A DNA stretch of 64,000 bases, from NCBI GenBank assembly GCA_963691885.1, contig OY829843.1, positions 1,550,001 to 1,614,000 on the forward strand, given 5' to 3'. Positions 36,303 to 45,705 of this stretch are shown in pieces. The stretch is from G963691885 sp963691885. Its GTDB lineage: Bacteria > Pseudomonadota > Alphaproteobacteria > UBA8366 > Aestuariispiraceae. The translations under genes were made by a program, and so were the position numbers. Under the pieces are notes generated by a model. That model searched no databases. It was not told the DNA's origin and saw only the letters and a program-made list of their open reading frames with translations. Numbering within the stretch: position 1 is the first letter of the stretch; every line of letters begins with the position of its first letter.

Positions 36303-37677
36303 ATTGTTCCCGGTATTTCCGAACGACATGCAAGGCGACAACGTTCAACGCTAGGGTGATAAAGAACAGCACCAATCCCAACGCGAAGGCCGCAAGGGTT
36401 TTAGGGCTGTCGAATTCCTGGTCACCGACCAACAGGGTGACAATCTGCACGGTAACAGTGGTGACCGCCTGAAACGGGTTCGCGGTCAGATTGGCGGCCA
36501 GTCCGGCGGCCATCACCACAATCATTGTCTCCCCGATTGCGCGGGAAACGGCCAAAAGGATCGATCCAACGATGCCCGGCAAGGCGGCTGGCAAAACAAC
36601 CTGACGGATGGTCTCGGACTTTGTCGCACCAAGCCCCAGCGATCCTTCACGGAGTGAACGCGGCACTGCAGAGATAACGTCATCTGACAACGAGGAAACA
36701 AAGGGGATGATCATGACCCCCATGACCAGGCCGGCGGCCAGCGCGCTCTCAGAGGCGACATCGAGACCGATATTCTCCCCAAATCCGCGGATCAGGGGTG
36801 CGACCGTCAAAGCCGCGAAAAAGCCGTAAACAACCGTTGGAATACCGGCCAAGATTTCGAGGATCGGCTTTACAACAGAGCGGAATTTCGGCGTCGCATA
36901 TTCGGCCATATAGATCGCTGACATCAACCCGACAGGGACAGCAACGAGCATCGCGATAAAGCTGATCAAAAGCGTCCCGGCAAAGATTGGGACCGCCCCA
37001 AACGCACCCGAAGATCCGACCTGATCCGCGCGCAAGGCAATCTGCGGCGACCAGTTCAGGCCGAAGAGGAACTCGTGTAAAGGAACCTGAAGGAAAAACC
37101 GCCAGGCTTCAAAGATCAGCGACAGGACAATGCCCAGTGTCGTAAAAATCGCGATACTGGAAGCCGCGATCAGAAATATCGTAATGGTACGTTCGACCGA
37201 ATTTCGGGCCCGTAATTCCGGGGACAGTTTCTTTCGCGCCCAAATCAAACCAGCGATGCCAATCCCCAGTGCCAGAACGGCCATGGCCGCAAAACCGGTC
37301 GCGTTCAAAGATTTGAAATGCTCAGCGGCCGCCGCTATGTCGGGGTCGGGCGATGTCGCCGTGAAATTCCCCGATGCCAGATTGCGAATATCGTTCATGA
37401 TCAGACCGATTTCGCTGTCAGACAGGCCCTGTTTTTCCGCCGACAATCCGTTCAGGACAAGGGCTTCAACCACGCTGCCCTGAAAAATCAGCCAGATGGC
37501 CATGATCAGGAAGGCAGGAACCGCACACCAAAGCGCTGTATAAGCGCCGTAATAACCCGGCCGGGAATGGAGAGATCTGGATTGGCCCCCTGCAGCGGAG
37601 AGCGCGGCACCACGTCCAAAGCGGTAGGAGAATGCAGCCAGTGCCAGAACCGCTGCAATGAGAATGAAGACAGTCAT
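36295..37677 (-). CDS. pstC: Phosphate import permease PstC, extended
   Basis: This is a 460-residue permease, longer than E. coli PstC (319) because of an N-terminal extension with extra membrane segments and a periplasmic stretch (about residues 60-120). The permease core shows FGAVPIFAGTLLISFIAMLVAVPVGL and LREGSLGLGATKSETIRQVVLPAALPG, the cytoplasmic ATPase-contact loop. It pairs with PstA. Confidence 0.93.
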   Translation of the reverse strand: MTVFILIAAVLALAAFSYRFGRGAALSAAGGQSRSLHSRPGYYGAYTALWCAVPAFLIMAIWLIFQGSVVEALVLNGLSAEKQGLSDSEIGLIMNDIRNLASGNFTATSPDPDIAAAAEHFKSLNATGFAAMAVLALGIGIAGLIWARKKLSPELRARNSVERTITIFLIAASSIAIFTTLGIVLSLIFEAWRFFLQVPLHEFLFGLNWSPQIALRADQVGSSGAFGAVPIFAGTLLISFIAMLVAVPVGLMSAIYMAEYATPKFRSVVKPILEILAGIPTVVYGFFAALTVAPLIRGFGENIGLDVASESALAAGLVMGVMIIPFVSSLSDDVISAVPRSLREGSLGLGATKSETIRQVVLPAALPGIVGSILLAVSRAIGETMIVVMAAGLAANLTANPFQAVTTVTVQIVTLLVGDQEFDSPKTLAAFALGLVLFFITLALNVVALHVVRKYREQYD

Positions 37678-37824
37678 CAGGACCTACCCCACAAATCGTC
37701 CGAAGATTTCGGACAACCCGCCCAATTTGGACAACTTAGTTTTAAACATAACGCGTACGAGACTGGTGGTTTCTGTGAGATCGGACTGACCGGTCCGATC
37801 CGGGTGCCCCACCTGGCATGAATA

Positions 37825-37856
37825 ACGGGCCGGTATCGAAGCTGATACCGGCCCGT
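37825..37856 (-). promoter_or_regulatory. Strong intercistronic hairpin between pstS and pstC
   Basis: ACGGGCCGGTATC (37825-37837) and GATACCGGCCCGT (37844-37856) form a perfect 13-bp stem with a six-base loop, 15 bases after the pstS stop. No T-run follows on the minus strand, so it is more likely an RNA-stabilising or partial-termination element that lets pstS be expressed above the rest of the operon. Confidence 0.75.
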
Positions 37857-37871
37857 CACCCAATCAACTGA

Positions 37872-38906
37872 TTACATGGTCAGCGAGGTCAGGCCTTTTG
37901 CAGCGCCGGAATACTGATCACGCTCTGCCTTTGGCATCGGGATCAGACCTTTGTCTGTCAGGTAACCATCGTCACCCCAAGCAGCTTCGCTGGTGAACTC
38001 GGAAAGATACTCTTCCATACCGGGGATCACGCCGACATGCTGTTTCTTGACATAGAAGAACAGCGAGCGGGAAACCGGATACTCACCTTCAGCAATATTT
38101 TCGAAGGTCGGATCTACACCGGCGATGGAAGCGCCTTTGATCTTGTCAGAGTTCTGATCAAGGAAGGAGAAACCGAAGATGCCGAAAGCGTTCGGGTTGG
38201 CTTCGAGCTTCTGAACGATCAGGTTGTCGTTCTCACCAGCTTCAACAAAGGCACCATCTTCACGGATTGCGTGGGCGATCTTGCCGAAAGCTTTTTTGTC
38301 CTTGCCGCGCAGGTCAGCCAGGGTTTTGACTTTCTTGGCACCGCCTTCCATGGCGAGCTCAACGAAAGCGTCACGGGTACCGGATGTCGGGGGCGGGCCC
38401 AGAACTTCGATGGCCGTGTTCGGGAGGGACGGATCAATGTCGCTCCAGTTTTTGTAAGGGTTGGCAATCATGTTGCCGCTTGCATCCGGAACTTCTTTGG
38501 CAAGAGCCAGGAAGAGTTCACGCAGACCGATGTTCAGGGTCGCAGCAGATTTGGAGTTGCCCAGAACGATGCCATCATAACCGACTTTGATTTCGGTGAT
38601 GTCGATCCCGTTAGATGCACAGGTTTCAACTTCGCTCGACTTGATGCGACGCGATGCGTTGGTGATGTCCGGATGCTCAACGCCAACACCTGCACAGAAC
38701 AGTTTCAGACCACCGCCGGAACCGGTTGATTCAACAACAGGGGTTTTGAAATTGGTGGTTTTACCAAAGTTTTCAGCAACTGCAGTTGCGAAAGGAAAAA
38801 CGGTCGAAGAACCGACGATGCGAATTTGATCGCGGGCTTCGGCAGCGCCGGTCACAGCGACAACACCAAAAGCGGCAATCGCCACTGATTTAAAGAGAGC
38901 TTTCAT
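37872..38906 (-). CDS. pstS: Periplasmic phosphate-binding protein PstS
   Basis: This is a 344-residue protein with a signal peptide (MKALFKS start, cleavage after AAEA near residue 24). The mature start DQIRIVGSSTVFPFATAVAENF and the SGGGLKLFCAG and ITNASRRI segments form the phosphate-binding site of the PstS family. Two Cys occur in the mature N-terminal lobe. It delivers phosphate to PstCA. Confidence 0.95.
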   Translation of the reverse strand: MKALFKSVAIAAFGVVAVTGAAEARDQIRIVGSSTVFPFATAVAENFGKTTNFKTPVVESTGSGGGLKLFCAGVGVEHPDITNASRRIKSSEVETCASNGIDITEIKVGYDGIVLGNSKSAATLNIGLRELFLALAKEVPDASGNMIANPYKNWSDIDPSLPNTAIEVLGPPPTSGTRDAFVELAMEGGAKKVKTLADLRGKDKKAFGKIAHAIREDGAFVEAGENDNLIVQKLEANPNAFGIFGFSFLDQNSDKIKGASIAGVDPTFENIAEGEYPVSRSLFFYVKKQHVGVIPGMEEYLSEFTSEAAWGDDGYLTDKGLIPMPKAERDQYSGAAKGLTSLTM

Positions 38907-39011
38907 TGAGATGTTCCCATTTTTGACGAACTAAGTTTTGTTTCGAACGAAGCCGGACAATGTTGCTATACCGCAATCCCCACTTCATGAGGGGCGAGAT
39001 ACCGATGGCGC

Positions 39012-39040
39012 GCGACAGTTTTATGACAAGTTTGTTACAA
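39012..39040 (-). promoter_or_regulatory. Three-unit Pho box upstream of pstS
   Basis: On the minus strand three 7-base units spaced by four A-rich bases are present: TTGTAAC (39040-39034), TTGTCAT (39029-39023) and CTGTCGC (39018-39012). They match the PhoB consensus CTGTCAT repeated every 11 bases. The site is about 105 bases upstream of the pstS ATG, with a possible -10 about nine bases downstream. Confidence 0.8.
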
Positions 39041-39147
39041 AAATATTACACAGACGAATTTATGATTCATTTCGACAAAAATTTAATTTGTCGACGCTGC
39101 GAAAGAGATATTCGGTTCTGTTACTTCAACAATTGGATGTTTTTTTG

Positions 39148-40347
39148 CTAATTTGATGCCGGCAGGGAAATTCTGAATGTGCTGCCTTCACCGACCTCTG
39201 ACTGGATGGTCAGCTTTCCGCGGTGTCGATTGAGGATGTGTTTCACAATCGCCAGTCCCAATCCGGTGCCACCCATGGCCCGCGAACGCGCCGCATCAAC
39301 ACGATAAAAGCGCTCGGTCAGACGGGGCAGATGTTCCCGGGCGATACCGGCCCCCTGATCTGAAATGGCCACCGCAACTCGGGTCTCATCCCGCTTCATC
39401 GTCACGCGCACCTCGGTACCGGGGTTCCCGTATTTCACAGCGTTGTCCATGAGGTTTTGAAGAACCTGGGTCAGCTGATCCCGGTCGCCCCGAACCATCG
39501 GCAAACCTTCTTCAATTTCCAGGACAAGACGCATGTCCCGTTCCACGGCCTTCATTGTTAGGAGCGCCTCAACCTCACCGGCAATACTGCGCAGATCCAC
39601 CGGTTCATCAGGCAAAGAATGCTCGTCCAGCTCGATCTGCGACAGGGACAAAAGATCGGCGATCAGGCGATACATCCGGTCTGCCTGTTCCTGCATAATG
39701 GCCAAAAAGCGCTGTTGGGCTTCCTGATCGTCCTTGGCGGGGCCCAACAGGGTTTCAATAAAGCCGATCAAACTGGCCAGCGGCGTGCGCAACTCATGGC
39801 TGACATTCGCAACAAAATCGACCCGGAACTGTTCCGTCCGCATCACCTGGGTGACATCCAGCATCATCACCAGAAGGGTGGGGATCTGATTGCCCCGATC
39901 CGAGCCCGCGCTGGACAGAATCGGTTCGACCTGTACCAGAAAGGACCTCTCGATAGGGACGGGAAGTTCCAGTTGCATGCGTTGGCCGGTGCCCGTCTCC
40001 ATAGCGGCCTCGATTGTCTGGAGGAAGCCAGGCTGGCGAAAACCAAAAGCGATCCCGTTCCCCGCCAGGTTCCGCCCGGCCAGATCAATCGCTGCTGCAT
40101 TATTGCTGAGAACCGTCAACTCATCGTTCAGCAGAAAAAGTGGTGTTGGCAGTTTTTCAATCAGGGCGTTTGCAGCGGCTGACTTATCCTCAGCCCGTTT
40201 TACCGCATCTCTTTCCCGCGCAATGTCATCTTCCAGGACCTGGATTCGGGTCTGCAAACGCGTAAACCGCTGGCGCATAACGACACCCAGCACGAGAACA
40301 GCGGCGATTGCCCCAAAAACCAGACCAAGAAAAAAACCAGAAGACAT
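39148..40347 (-). CDS. phoR: Phosphate regulon sensor kinase PhoR
   Basis: This is a 399-residue histidine kinase. An N-terminal membrane segment (GFFLGLVFGAIAAVLVLGVVM) precedes a short coiled coil and a PAS domain (LPTPLFLLNDELTVLSNN). The phospho-acceptor His184 lies in FVANVSHELRTPL, followed by the ATPase boxes (NLMDNAVKYG, ISDQGAGI, GTGLGLAIVKHI). It phosphorylates PhoB. It lies upstream of pstS on the same strand with the Pho box between them. Confidence 0.94.
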   Translation of the reverse strand: MSSGFFLGLVFGAIAAVLVLGVVMRQRFTRLQTRIQVLEDDIARERDAVKRAEDKSAAANALIEKLPTPLFLLNDELTVLSNNAAAIDLAGRNLAGNGIAFGFRQPGFLQTIEAAMETGTGQRMQLELPVPIERSFLVQVEPILSSAGSDRGNQIPTLLVMMLDVTQVMRTEQFRVDFVANVSHELRTPLASLIGFIETLLGPAKDDQEAQQRFLAIMQEQADRMYRLIADLLSLSQIELDEHSLPDEPVDLRSIAGEVEALLTMKAVERDMRLVLEIEEGLPMVRGDRDQLTQVLQNLMDNAVKYGNPGTEVRVTMKRDETRVAVAISDQGAGIAREHLPRLTERFYRVDAARSRAMGGTGLGLAIVKHILNRHRGKLTIQSEVGEGSTFRISLPASN

Positions 40348-40409
40348 ATGGGATACCCCGGAGCGTGCCCATCAGGGCGTTGAACGAATGGCTCCGGGGA
40401 CGTAGCAGA

Positions 40410-42671
40410 TTATTTTATCGAATCATAGGCCGCGAGTGCCGCAATGTTGACAACATCGTTCACACTGGCACCCAAAGGCACGATTTGTGCCGAATGTTCC
40501 AAACCACGCAAGACCGGACCAATGATCGTACCGCCACCCAATTCTTTCAGCAGGCGCGTGCTGATATGAGCGGAATGCAGGGCCGGCATAACCAGAACAT
40601 TTGCCGGGCCCGACAGGCGACAGAACGGATAGAGGTCTTTCATCAGCTCGACATTGATCGCCAGTGTCGCCGACATTTCGCCATCATATTCAAAGTCGAC
40701 ATCCCGGCCATCGAGCACTTTGACCGCTTCGCGCAGGCGATCGTCATTGGCCCGCATCGGATTGCCGAAGGTTGAATGCGATACCAGGGCAACGCGGGGC
40801 TCATGTCCCAGATTGCGCGCATAATCCGCGACCTCGGTCGCGATATCGGCCAGTTCTTCAGCGGTGGGGACCTCATTGATGCTGGCATCCGCAATGAAGA
40901 AGGTTCTGCCCCGAACGATCGCAATCATCACGCCGATGACGCGCTCCCCGGCCCGTATATCGATCATGCTGGTGATCGCGTCATAACAGACAGAGAAGCT
41001 GCGCGTCAGACCGGTGATCATCGCATCCGCATCACCATTGGCGATCATACAGGACGCAAACACGTTGCGGTCCTGATTGACGAGCCGCTGACAATCGCGG
41101 CGCAGATAGCCCAGACGCTGCATGCGTTTGTAATATAGATCCGTATAAAGCTCATTATTGTAAGAGAGCGCAGCATTATGAATTTCAATGCCGCTTGGAT
41201 CCCCCAGACCAGCCTCATCCATCATACGCTGGATGCGGTCTTCCCGTCCGATGAGGACAGGCGTGCCGTATCCGGCATTCTTGAATGCCATCGCGGCCCG
41301 AATGGCCCGTTCTTCTTCCCCTTCCGCAAAAATCACGCGGCCAGGATTGGCGCGAACCTTATCAAAAATCAGGTTCAGCATCGAGGCCGTCGGATCGAGG
41401 CGGGATCGGAGCTCGTGGCGATAGGCCTCAATGTCCTCGATCGGTTTTGTGGCAACGCCGCTATCCATCGCCGCTTTTGCAACCGCCTCGGGCACGGCCA
41501 CAATCAGACGCGGGTCAAACGGAACCGGAATGATATAATCGGGACCATATTGCATTTTCTGGCCCCCATAGGCCGCAGCAACCTCATCTGGCACATCTTC
41601 ACGCGCCAATTCAGCGATTGCCCGCGCAGCCGCAATCTTCATCTCATCATTGATGGTCGATGCGCGAACATCCAGCGCACCCCGGAATATATAAGGGAAA
41701 CCCAGGACATTGTTCACCTGGTTGGGAAAATCAGATCGCCCGGTCGCCATTATCACATCATCCCGAACCGAGCTCGCTTCCGCCGGGGTGATTTCAGGGT
41801 CGGGGTTGGCCATCGCGAAAATGATCGGGTTCGGGGCCATGGATTTGACCATCTCGGGGGTGAAGGCCCCTTTTACTGAAAGGCCGAGGACGACATCCGC
41901 CCCTTCCATGGCTTCTTTCAGCGAACGCGCGTCTGTCTTGGTCGCATGGGCGGATTTCCACTGGTTCATGCCCTCTTCACGACCCTGGTAAATCACACCT
42001 TTACTGTCGCACATGATCACATTGTCACTGCGGATCCCCATGGCTTTTACCAGTTCGAGACAGGCGATAGCGGCCGCACCGGCACCGTTTACAACGATCT
42101 TGGTTTCTTCCAGTTTCCGATTGGTCAGATGCAGGGCATTAATCAGACCCGCCGCCGCAATGATTGCGGTGCCATGCTGGTCATCATGAAAGACCGGTAT
42201 ATCCATCACCTCGCGCAGGCGCTGTTCAATGATGAAACATTCCGGGGCTTTGATGTCTTCCAGATTGATGCCGCCAAAACTGGGACCCAGGAAACGGACA
42301 CAATTGACGAACTCATCAACATCTTCGGTCGAAAGTTCCAGATCGATTGAATCAACATCTGCGAAGCGTTTGAAAAGAACGGCTTTCCCCTCCATCACCG
42401 GTTTAGACGCCAACGCACCAATATTCCCTAAACCCAGCACCGCTGTTCCGTTGGAGATCACCGCAACCATGTTGCCGCGCGCCGTGTAATCATAGGCGGC
42501 CGCCGGATTTTCCGCGATCCGAAGGCAGGGAACTGCCACACCGGGGGAATAGGCCAGCGACAGGTCACGCTGGGTCGTAAGCGGCTTGGTCGGCGTTATC
42601 TCAATTTTTCCAGGCCGTCCCTGAGTATGAAACTGCAGAGCATCTTCATCAGTGAGTTTTGAATTCGGCAT
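40410..42671 (-). CDS. maeB: NADP-dependent malic enzyme with phosphotransacetylase domain
   Basis: This is a 753-residue fusion. Residues 1 to about 430 are malic enzyme (LAYSPGVAVPC, TARGNMVAVISNGTAVLGLGNIGALASKPVMEGKAVLFK, then FHDDQHGTAIIAAAGLINAL), which decarboxylates malate to pyruvate. The rest resembles phosphate acetyltransferase (IFAEGEEERAIRAA onward) and is thought to be regulatory in this family. Length and domain order are normal for MaeB. It is divergent from mutS. Confidence 0.94.
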   Translation of the reverse strand: MPNSKLTDEDALQFHTQGRPGKIEITPTKPLTTQRDLSLAYSPGVAVPCLRIAENPAAAYDYTARGNMVAVISNGTAVLGLGNIGALASKPVMEGKAVLFKRFADVDSIDLELSTEDVDEFVNCVRFLGPSFGGINLEDIKAPECFIIEQRLREVMDIPVFHDDQHGTAIIAAAGLINALHLTNRKLEETKIVVNGAGAAAIACLELVKAMGIRSDNVIMCDSKGVIYQGREEGMNQWKSAHATKTDARSLKEAMEGADVVLGLSVKGAFTPEMVKSMAPNPIIFAMANPDPEITPAEASSVRDDVIMATGRSDFPNQVNNVLGFPYIFRGALDVRASTINDEMKIAAARAIAELAREDVPDEVAAAYGGQKMQYGPDYIIPVPFDPRLIVAVPEAVAKAAMDSGVATKPIEDIEAYRHELRSRLDPTASMLNLIFDKVRANPGRVIFAEGEEERAIRAAMAFKNAGYGTPVLIGREDRIQRMMDEAGLGDPSGIEIHNAALSYNNELYTDLYYKRMQRLGYLRRDCQRLVNQDRNVFASCMIANGDADAMITGLTRSFSVCYDAITSMIDIRAGERVIGVMIAIVRGRTFFIADASINEVPTAEELADIATEVADYARNLGHEPRVALVSHSTFGNPMRANDDRLREAVKVLDGRDVDFEYDGEMSATLAINVELMKDLYPFCRLSGPANVLVMPALHSAHISTRLLKELGGGTIIGPVLRGLEHSAQIVPLGASVNDVVNIAALAAYDSIK

Positions 42672-42921
42672 TCCCCGGTCCCCTTGGTAATATGATCACT
42701 GCACGACGTGTCGCCGCCGCATTGCTTTCTTTGATCCGATGCTTTGCGCATTTCTAATTTAGATCGACATACAGGTTCGTCGTGTCGGAAGACACAAACG
42801 AATTGTGATTAAAGCCGGTTGCGGCATCAGGGCGCAAGGCCAGAACACAGGCTTTGCTTATAAATCGTATTTCTCGAAGGGCGATTGCCGGTCCGGCCTG
42901 AATATGGTGTGTTTTTGGAAC

Positions 42922-45648
42922 ATGACCGACACAGCTGAAAATACCGGTGCAGAAACCGTTCCCGCTCAGGCGCAGAGCCCTGCGACAGCCGCTGCAGAGC
43001 CACGCCCGAAGTCAGACACAAAACTGACCCCGATGATGGCGCAATATCTGTCGATCAAAAACGCCAACCCCGACAGTCTGCTCTTCTATAGGATGGGTGA
43101 CTTTTACGAATTGTTTTTTGACGATGCGGTTCAGGCGGCAGCAGCCCTCGATATCACCCTGACAAAGCGCGGAAAGCATCAGGGCGAAGATATAAAAATG
43201 TGCGGCGTTCCGGTCCACGCTGCGGACAGTTATTTGGCACGCCTGATCCGCAAGGGGTTTCGTGTCGCCGTTTGCGAACAGACAGAGAGCCCGGCGGAAG
43301 CCAAGAAACGCGGATCGAAATCCGTCGTTGCCAGGGATGTGGTCAGGCTGGTCACACCCGGCACCCTGACCGAGGACAGCCTGCTTGAAGCACGTTCGAA
43401 TAATTACTTGGCGGCCCTGGCTGGTGTCGGGCGTATGATGGCGCTTTCCTGGCTGGATCTCTCAACCGGGGAATTCAATGTTCAGATGGTTCAGGAAGGG
43501 GGACTTGCCGCCAGTCTCGCTCGTATTGCACCCAGTGAATTTCTGATCGCGCAAAAGCTCTATGATCAGGACAATATCCAGGCTGCCCTGACAGACTGGC
43601 TGGATGATGCAATTGCCCAGCCCGACAGCCTGTTCGACAGCATAAATGCAGAGCGCCGCCTGAAAGACCATTTCAGTGTCAGCAGTCTGGATGCGTTTGG
43701 GGATTTTCAGCGCGCAGAGCTGGCCGCCGCCGGTGCGCTTCTGGACTATATTCATTTGACCCAGGTCGGAAAGGCACCGCGCCTTAACCCGCCCAGACAG
43801 GTCAGTAGCGGATCCATCCTGGAAATCGATCAGGCAACAAGGCGAAACCTGGAACTGACCCGCACGCTTTCCGGGGAATATCGCGGCTGTCTGCTCGACG
43901 TTATCGACCGCACGGTGACCGGCGGCGGTGCCCGCGTTCTTGCCGCCCGACTGGCCGCCCCCCTCGCAGACCTGACGGGTATCAACAACCGCCTGAATGC
44001 CGTCACCCTTTTCCACGACAATGCAATGCTGCGCCATGACCTTCGGGACGTTTTGCGGGGGTCTCCAGACATTCAGCGCGCCTTATCCCGATTGACCGTC
44101 GGCCGCGGTGGTCCTCGTGACCTTGCTGCCATCAGGGACGGGCTAAGCCTAACAAACCGCATTCGAGCCCTGCTCAGTCACGCATCCGATACGCTGCCCG
44201 ATCTGCTTGCCAAAGCGTCAGACGACCTCGGCCTTCACGACATGATGGTCGATGAACTGGAACAGGCATTGTCAGATGACATGCCGCTCAACGCCCGGGA
44301 TGGCGGCTTTATTCAGACAGGGTATTCGCCGGCCCTGGACCATCAGAAAAACCTTCGGGACGAGGGGCGACGCCTGATTGCCGGATTGGAAGGACAGTAT
44401 CGTCAGGAAACCGGCGTCGATACCCTGAAAATCAAACATAACAATGTTCTGGGCTATTTTATTGAAGTCACAGCCAAGAATGCAGATGCGATGGGCGATG
44501 TCTTTATCCACCGTCAAAGCGTTTCGAACGCCGTGCGTTATTCCACGGTGGCATTGGCAGATCTCGCGCGGGACATATCAGAAGCCGGCGACAAGGCACT
44601 GGCGATGGAACAGGAACTCTTCGACAGCCTTGTTGCCAAAGTCACTGAGCAGTCCGGTGCTATTGCCCTCAACGCGGCGGCTCTGGCCGAGTTTGACTGG
44701 GCAACCGCGCTCGCCGAACTGGCGATTGAACAACGGTTTGTGCGCCCGCAGCTGACCGATGATCTCAGTTTTGAGATTGAACAGGGCCGCCACGCGGTCG
44801 TTGAAACCGCATTGGCTAAGTCTGGTGAAGGGTCTTTCGTCGCCAATGATTGCAATCTGGGACGCGACCAGCATCTCTGGCTTGTGACCGGCCCGAATAT
44901 GGCCGGTAAGAGTACCTTCCTGCGTCAGAACGCCCTGATCGTGGTTCTGGCGCAGTCCGGCTGTTTCGTACCGGCTGAAAACGCGCGATTGGGTCTGGTT
45001 GACCGCCTGTTCAGTCGGGTTGGGGCCTCTGACGATCTGGCCCGGGGTCGTTCGACCTTTATGGTCGAAATGGTTGAAACAGCCACTATTCTGAATCAGG
45101 CGACGGAGCGATCCCTCGTCATCCTGGATGAGATCGGGCGTGGCACAGCAACCTTTGACGGGTTGAGCATTGCCTGGGCCTGTGTTGAACATTTGCACGA
45201 GGTCACAAAAGCCAGGGCCCTTTTCGCCACCCATTATCACGAGCTAACCGCGCTCACACAGCGTCTTTCCGCCCTTGCGCCCCATTGCATGCTGGTCAAG
45301 GAATGGCAGGGGGATGTGGTTTTCCTCCATGAAGTCGGAGCAGGGGCCGCCGACAGATCCTATGGCATTCATGTGGCGCGGCTGGCCGGTCTGCCGTCAC
45401 CGGTCATCGCCCGGGCCGAAGACGTCCTCCACACGCTGGAGCGGGGTGAGCAGTCTGGTGCCGTCACCCGGCTGATCGATGATCTGCCCCTGTTTCAGGC
45501 CGCGGCCAGCGCCCCGCCGGTAGCTGCAAAAGGTGTCTCTGTTTCCGAAGTTGAGGAAACCCTTGAGACCATCAACCCGGATGACCTCACCCCAAGAGAG
45601 GCGCTGGAGGCCCTCTACAGTTTGAAAGCATTGCTTTCGAAAGCGTGA
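42922..45648 (+). CDS. mutS: DNA mismatch repair protein MutS
   Basis: This is about 908 residues from ATG 42922; the frame is open from 42805, and ATG 42904 is also possible. The mismatch-binding [32 protein letters not shown] has the Phe-x-Glu motif (FYE). The ATPase Walker A is [10 protein letters not shown], followed by [14 protein letters not shown], Walker [16 protein letters not shown] and FATHYHEL. It recognises base mismatches and recruits MutL. It is the first of a plus-strand run with glnD, murJ and trpS. Confidence 0.96.
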   Translation: MTDTAENTGAETVPAQAQSPATAAAEPRPKSDTKLTPMMAQYLSIKNANPDSLLFYRMGDFYELFFDDAVQAAAALDITLTKRGKHQGEDIKMCGVPVHAADSYLARLIRKGFRVAVCEQTESPAEAKKRGSKSVVARDVVRLVTPGTLTEDSLLEARSNNYLAALAGVGRMMALSWLDLSTGEFNVQMVQEGGLAASLARIAPSEFLIAQKLYDQDNIQAALTDWLDDAIAQPDSLFDSINAERRLKDHFSVSSLDAFGDFQRAELAAAGALLDYIHLTQVGKAPRLNPPRQVSSGSILEIDQATRRNLELTRTLSGEYRGCLLDVIDRTVTGGGARVLAARLAAPLADLTGINNRLNAVTLFHDNAMLRHDLRDVLRGSPDIQRALSRLTVGRGGPRDLAAIRDGLSLTNRIRALLSHASDTLPDLLAKASDDLGLHDMMVDELEQALSDDMPLNARDGGFIQTGYSPALDHQKNLRDEGRRLIAGLEGQYRQETGVDTLKIKHNNVLGYFIEVTAKNADAMGDVFIHRQSVSNAVRYSTVALADLARDISEAGDKALAMEQELFDSLVAKVTEQSGAIALNAAALAEFDWATALAELAIEQRFVRPQLTDDLSFEIEQGRHAVVETALAKSGEGSFVANDCNLGRDQHLWLVTGPNMAGKSTFLRQNALIVVLAQSGCFVPAENARLGLVDRLFSRVGASDDLARGRSTFMVEMVETATILNQATERSLVILDEIGRGTATFDGLSIAWACVEHLHEVTKARALFATHYHELTALTQRLSALAPHCMLVKEWQGDVVFLHEVGAGAADRSYGIHVARLAGLPSPVIARAEDVLHTLERGEQSGAVTRLIDDLPLFQAAASAPPVAAKGVSVSEVEETLETINPDDLTPREALEALYSLKALLSKA

Positions 45649-45705
45649 ACCAAATGATACACAAATTCCTGGACTTACTCTGAAACTGTAGTGAATCAGA
45701 GCTAA

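Noticed and set aside
42805..42921. N-terminal extension of MutS by up to 39 residues
   Set aside because: The extra residues do not resemble MutS N-termini; ATG 42922 (or 42904) is a better start.
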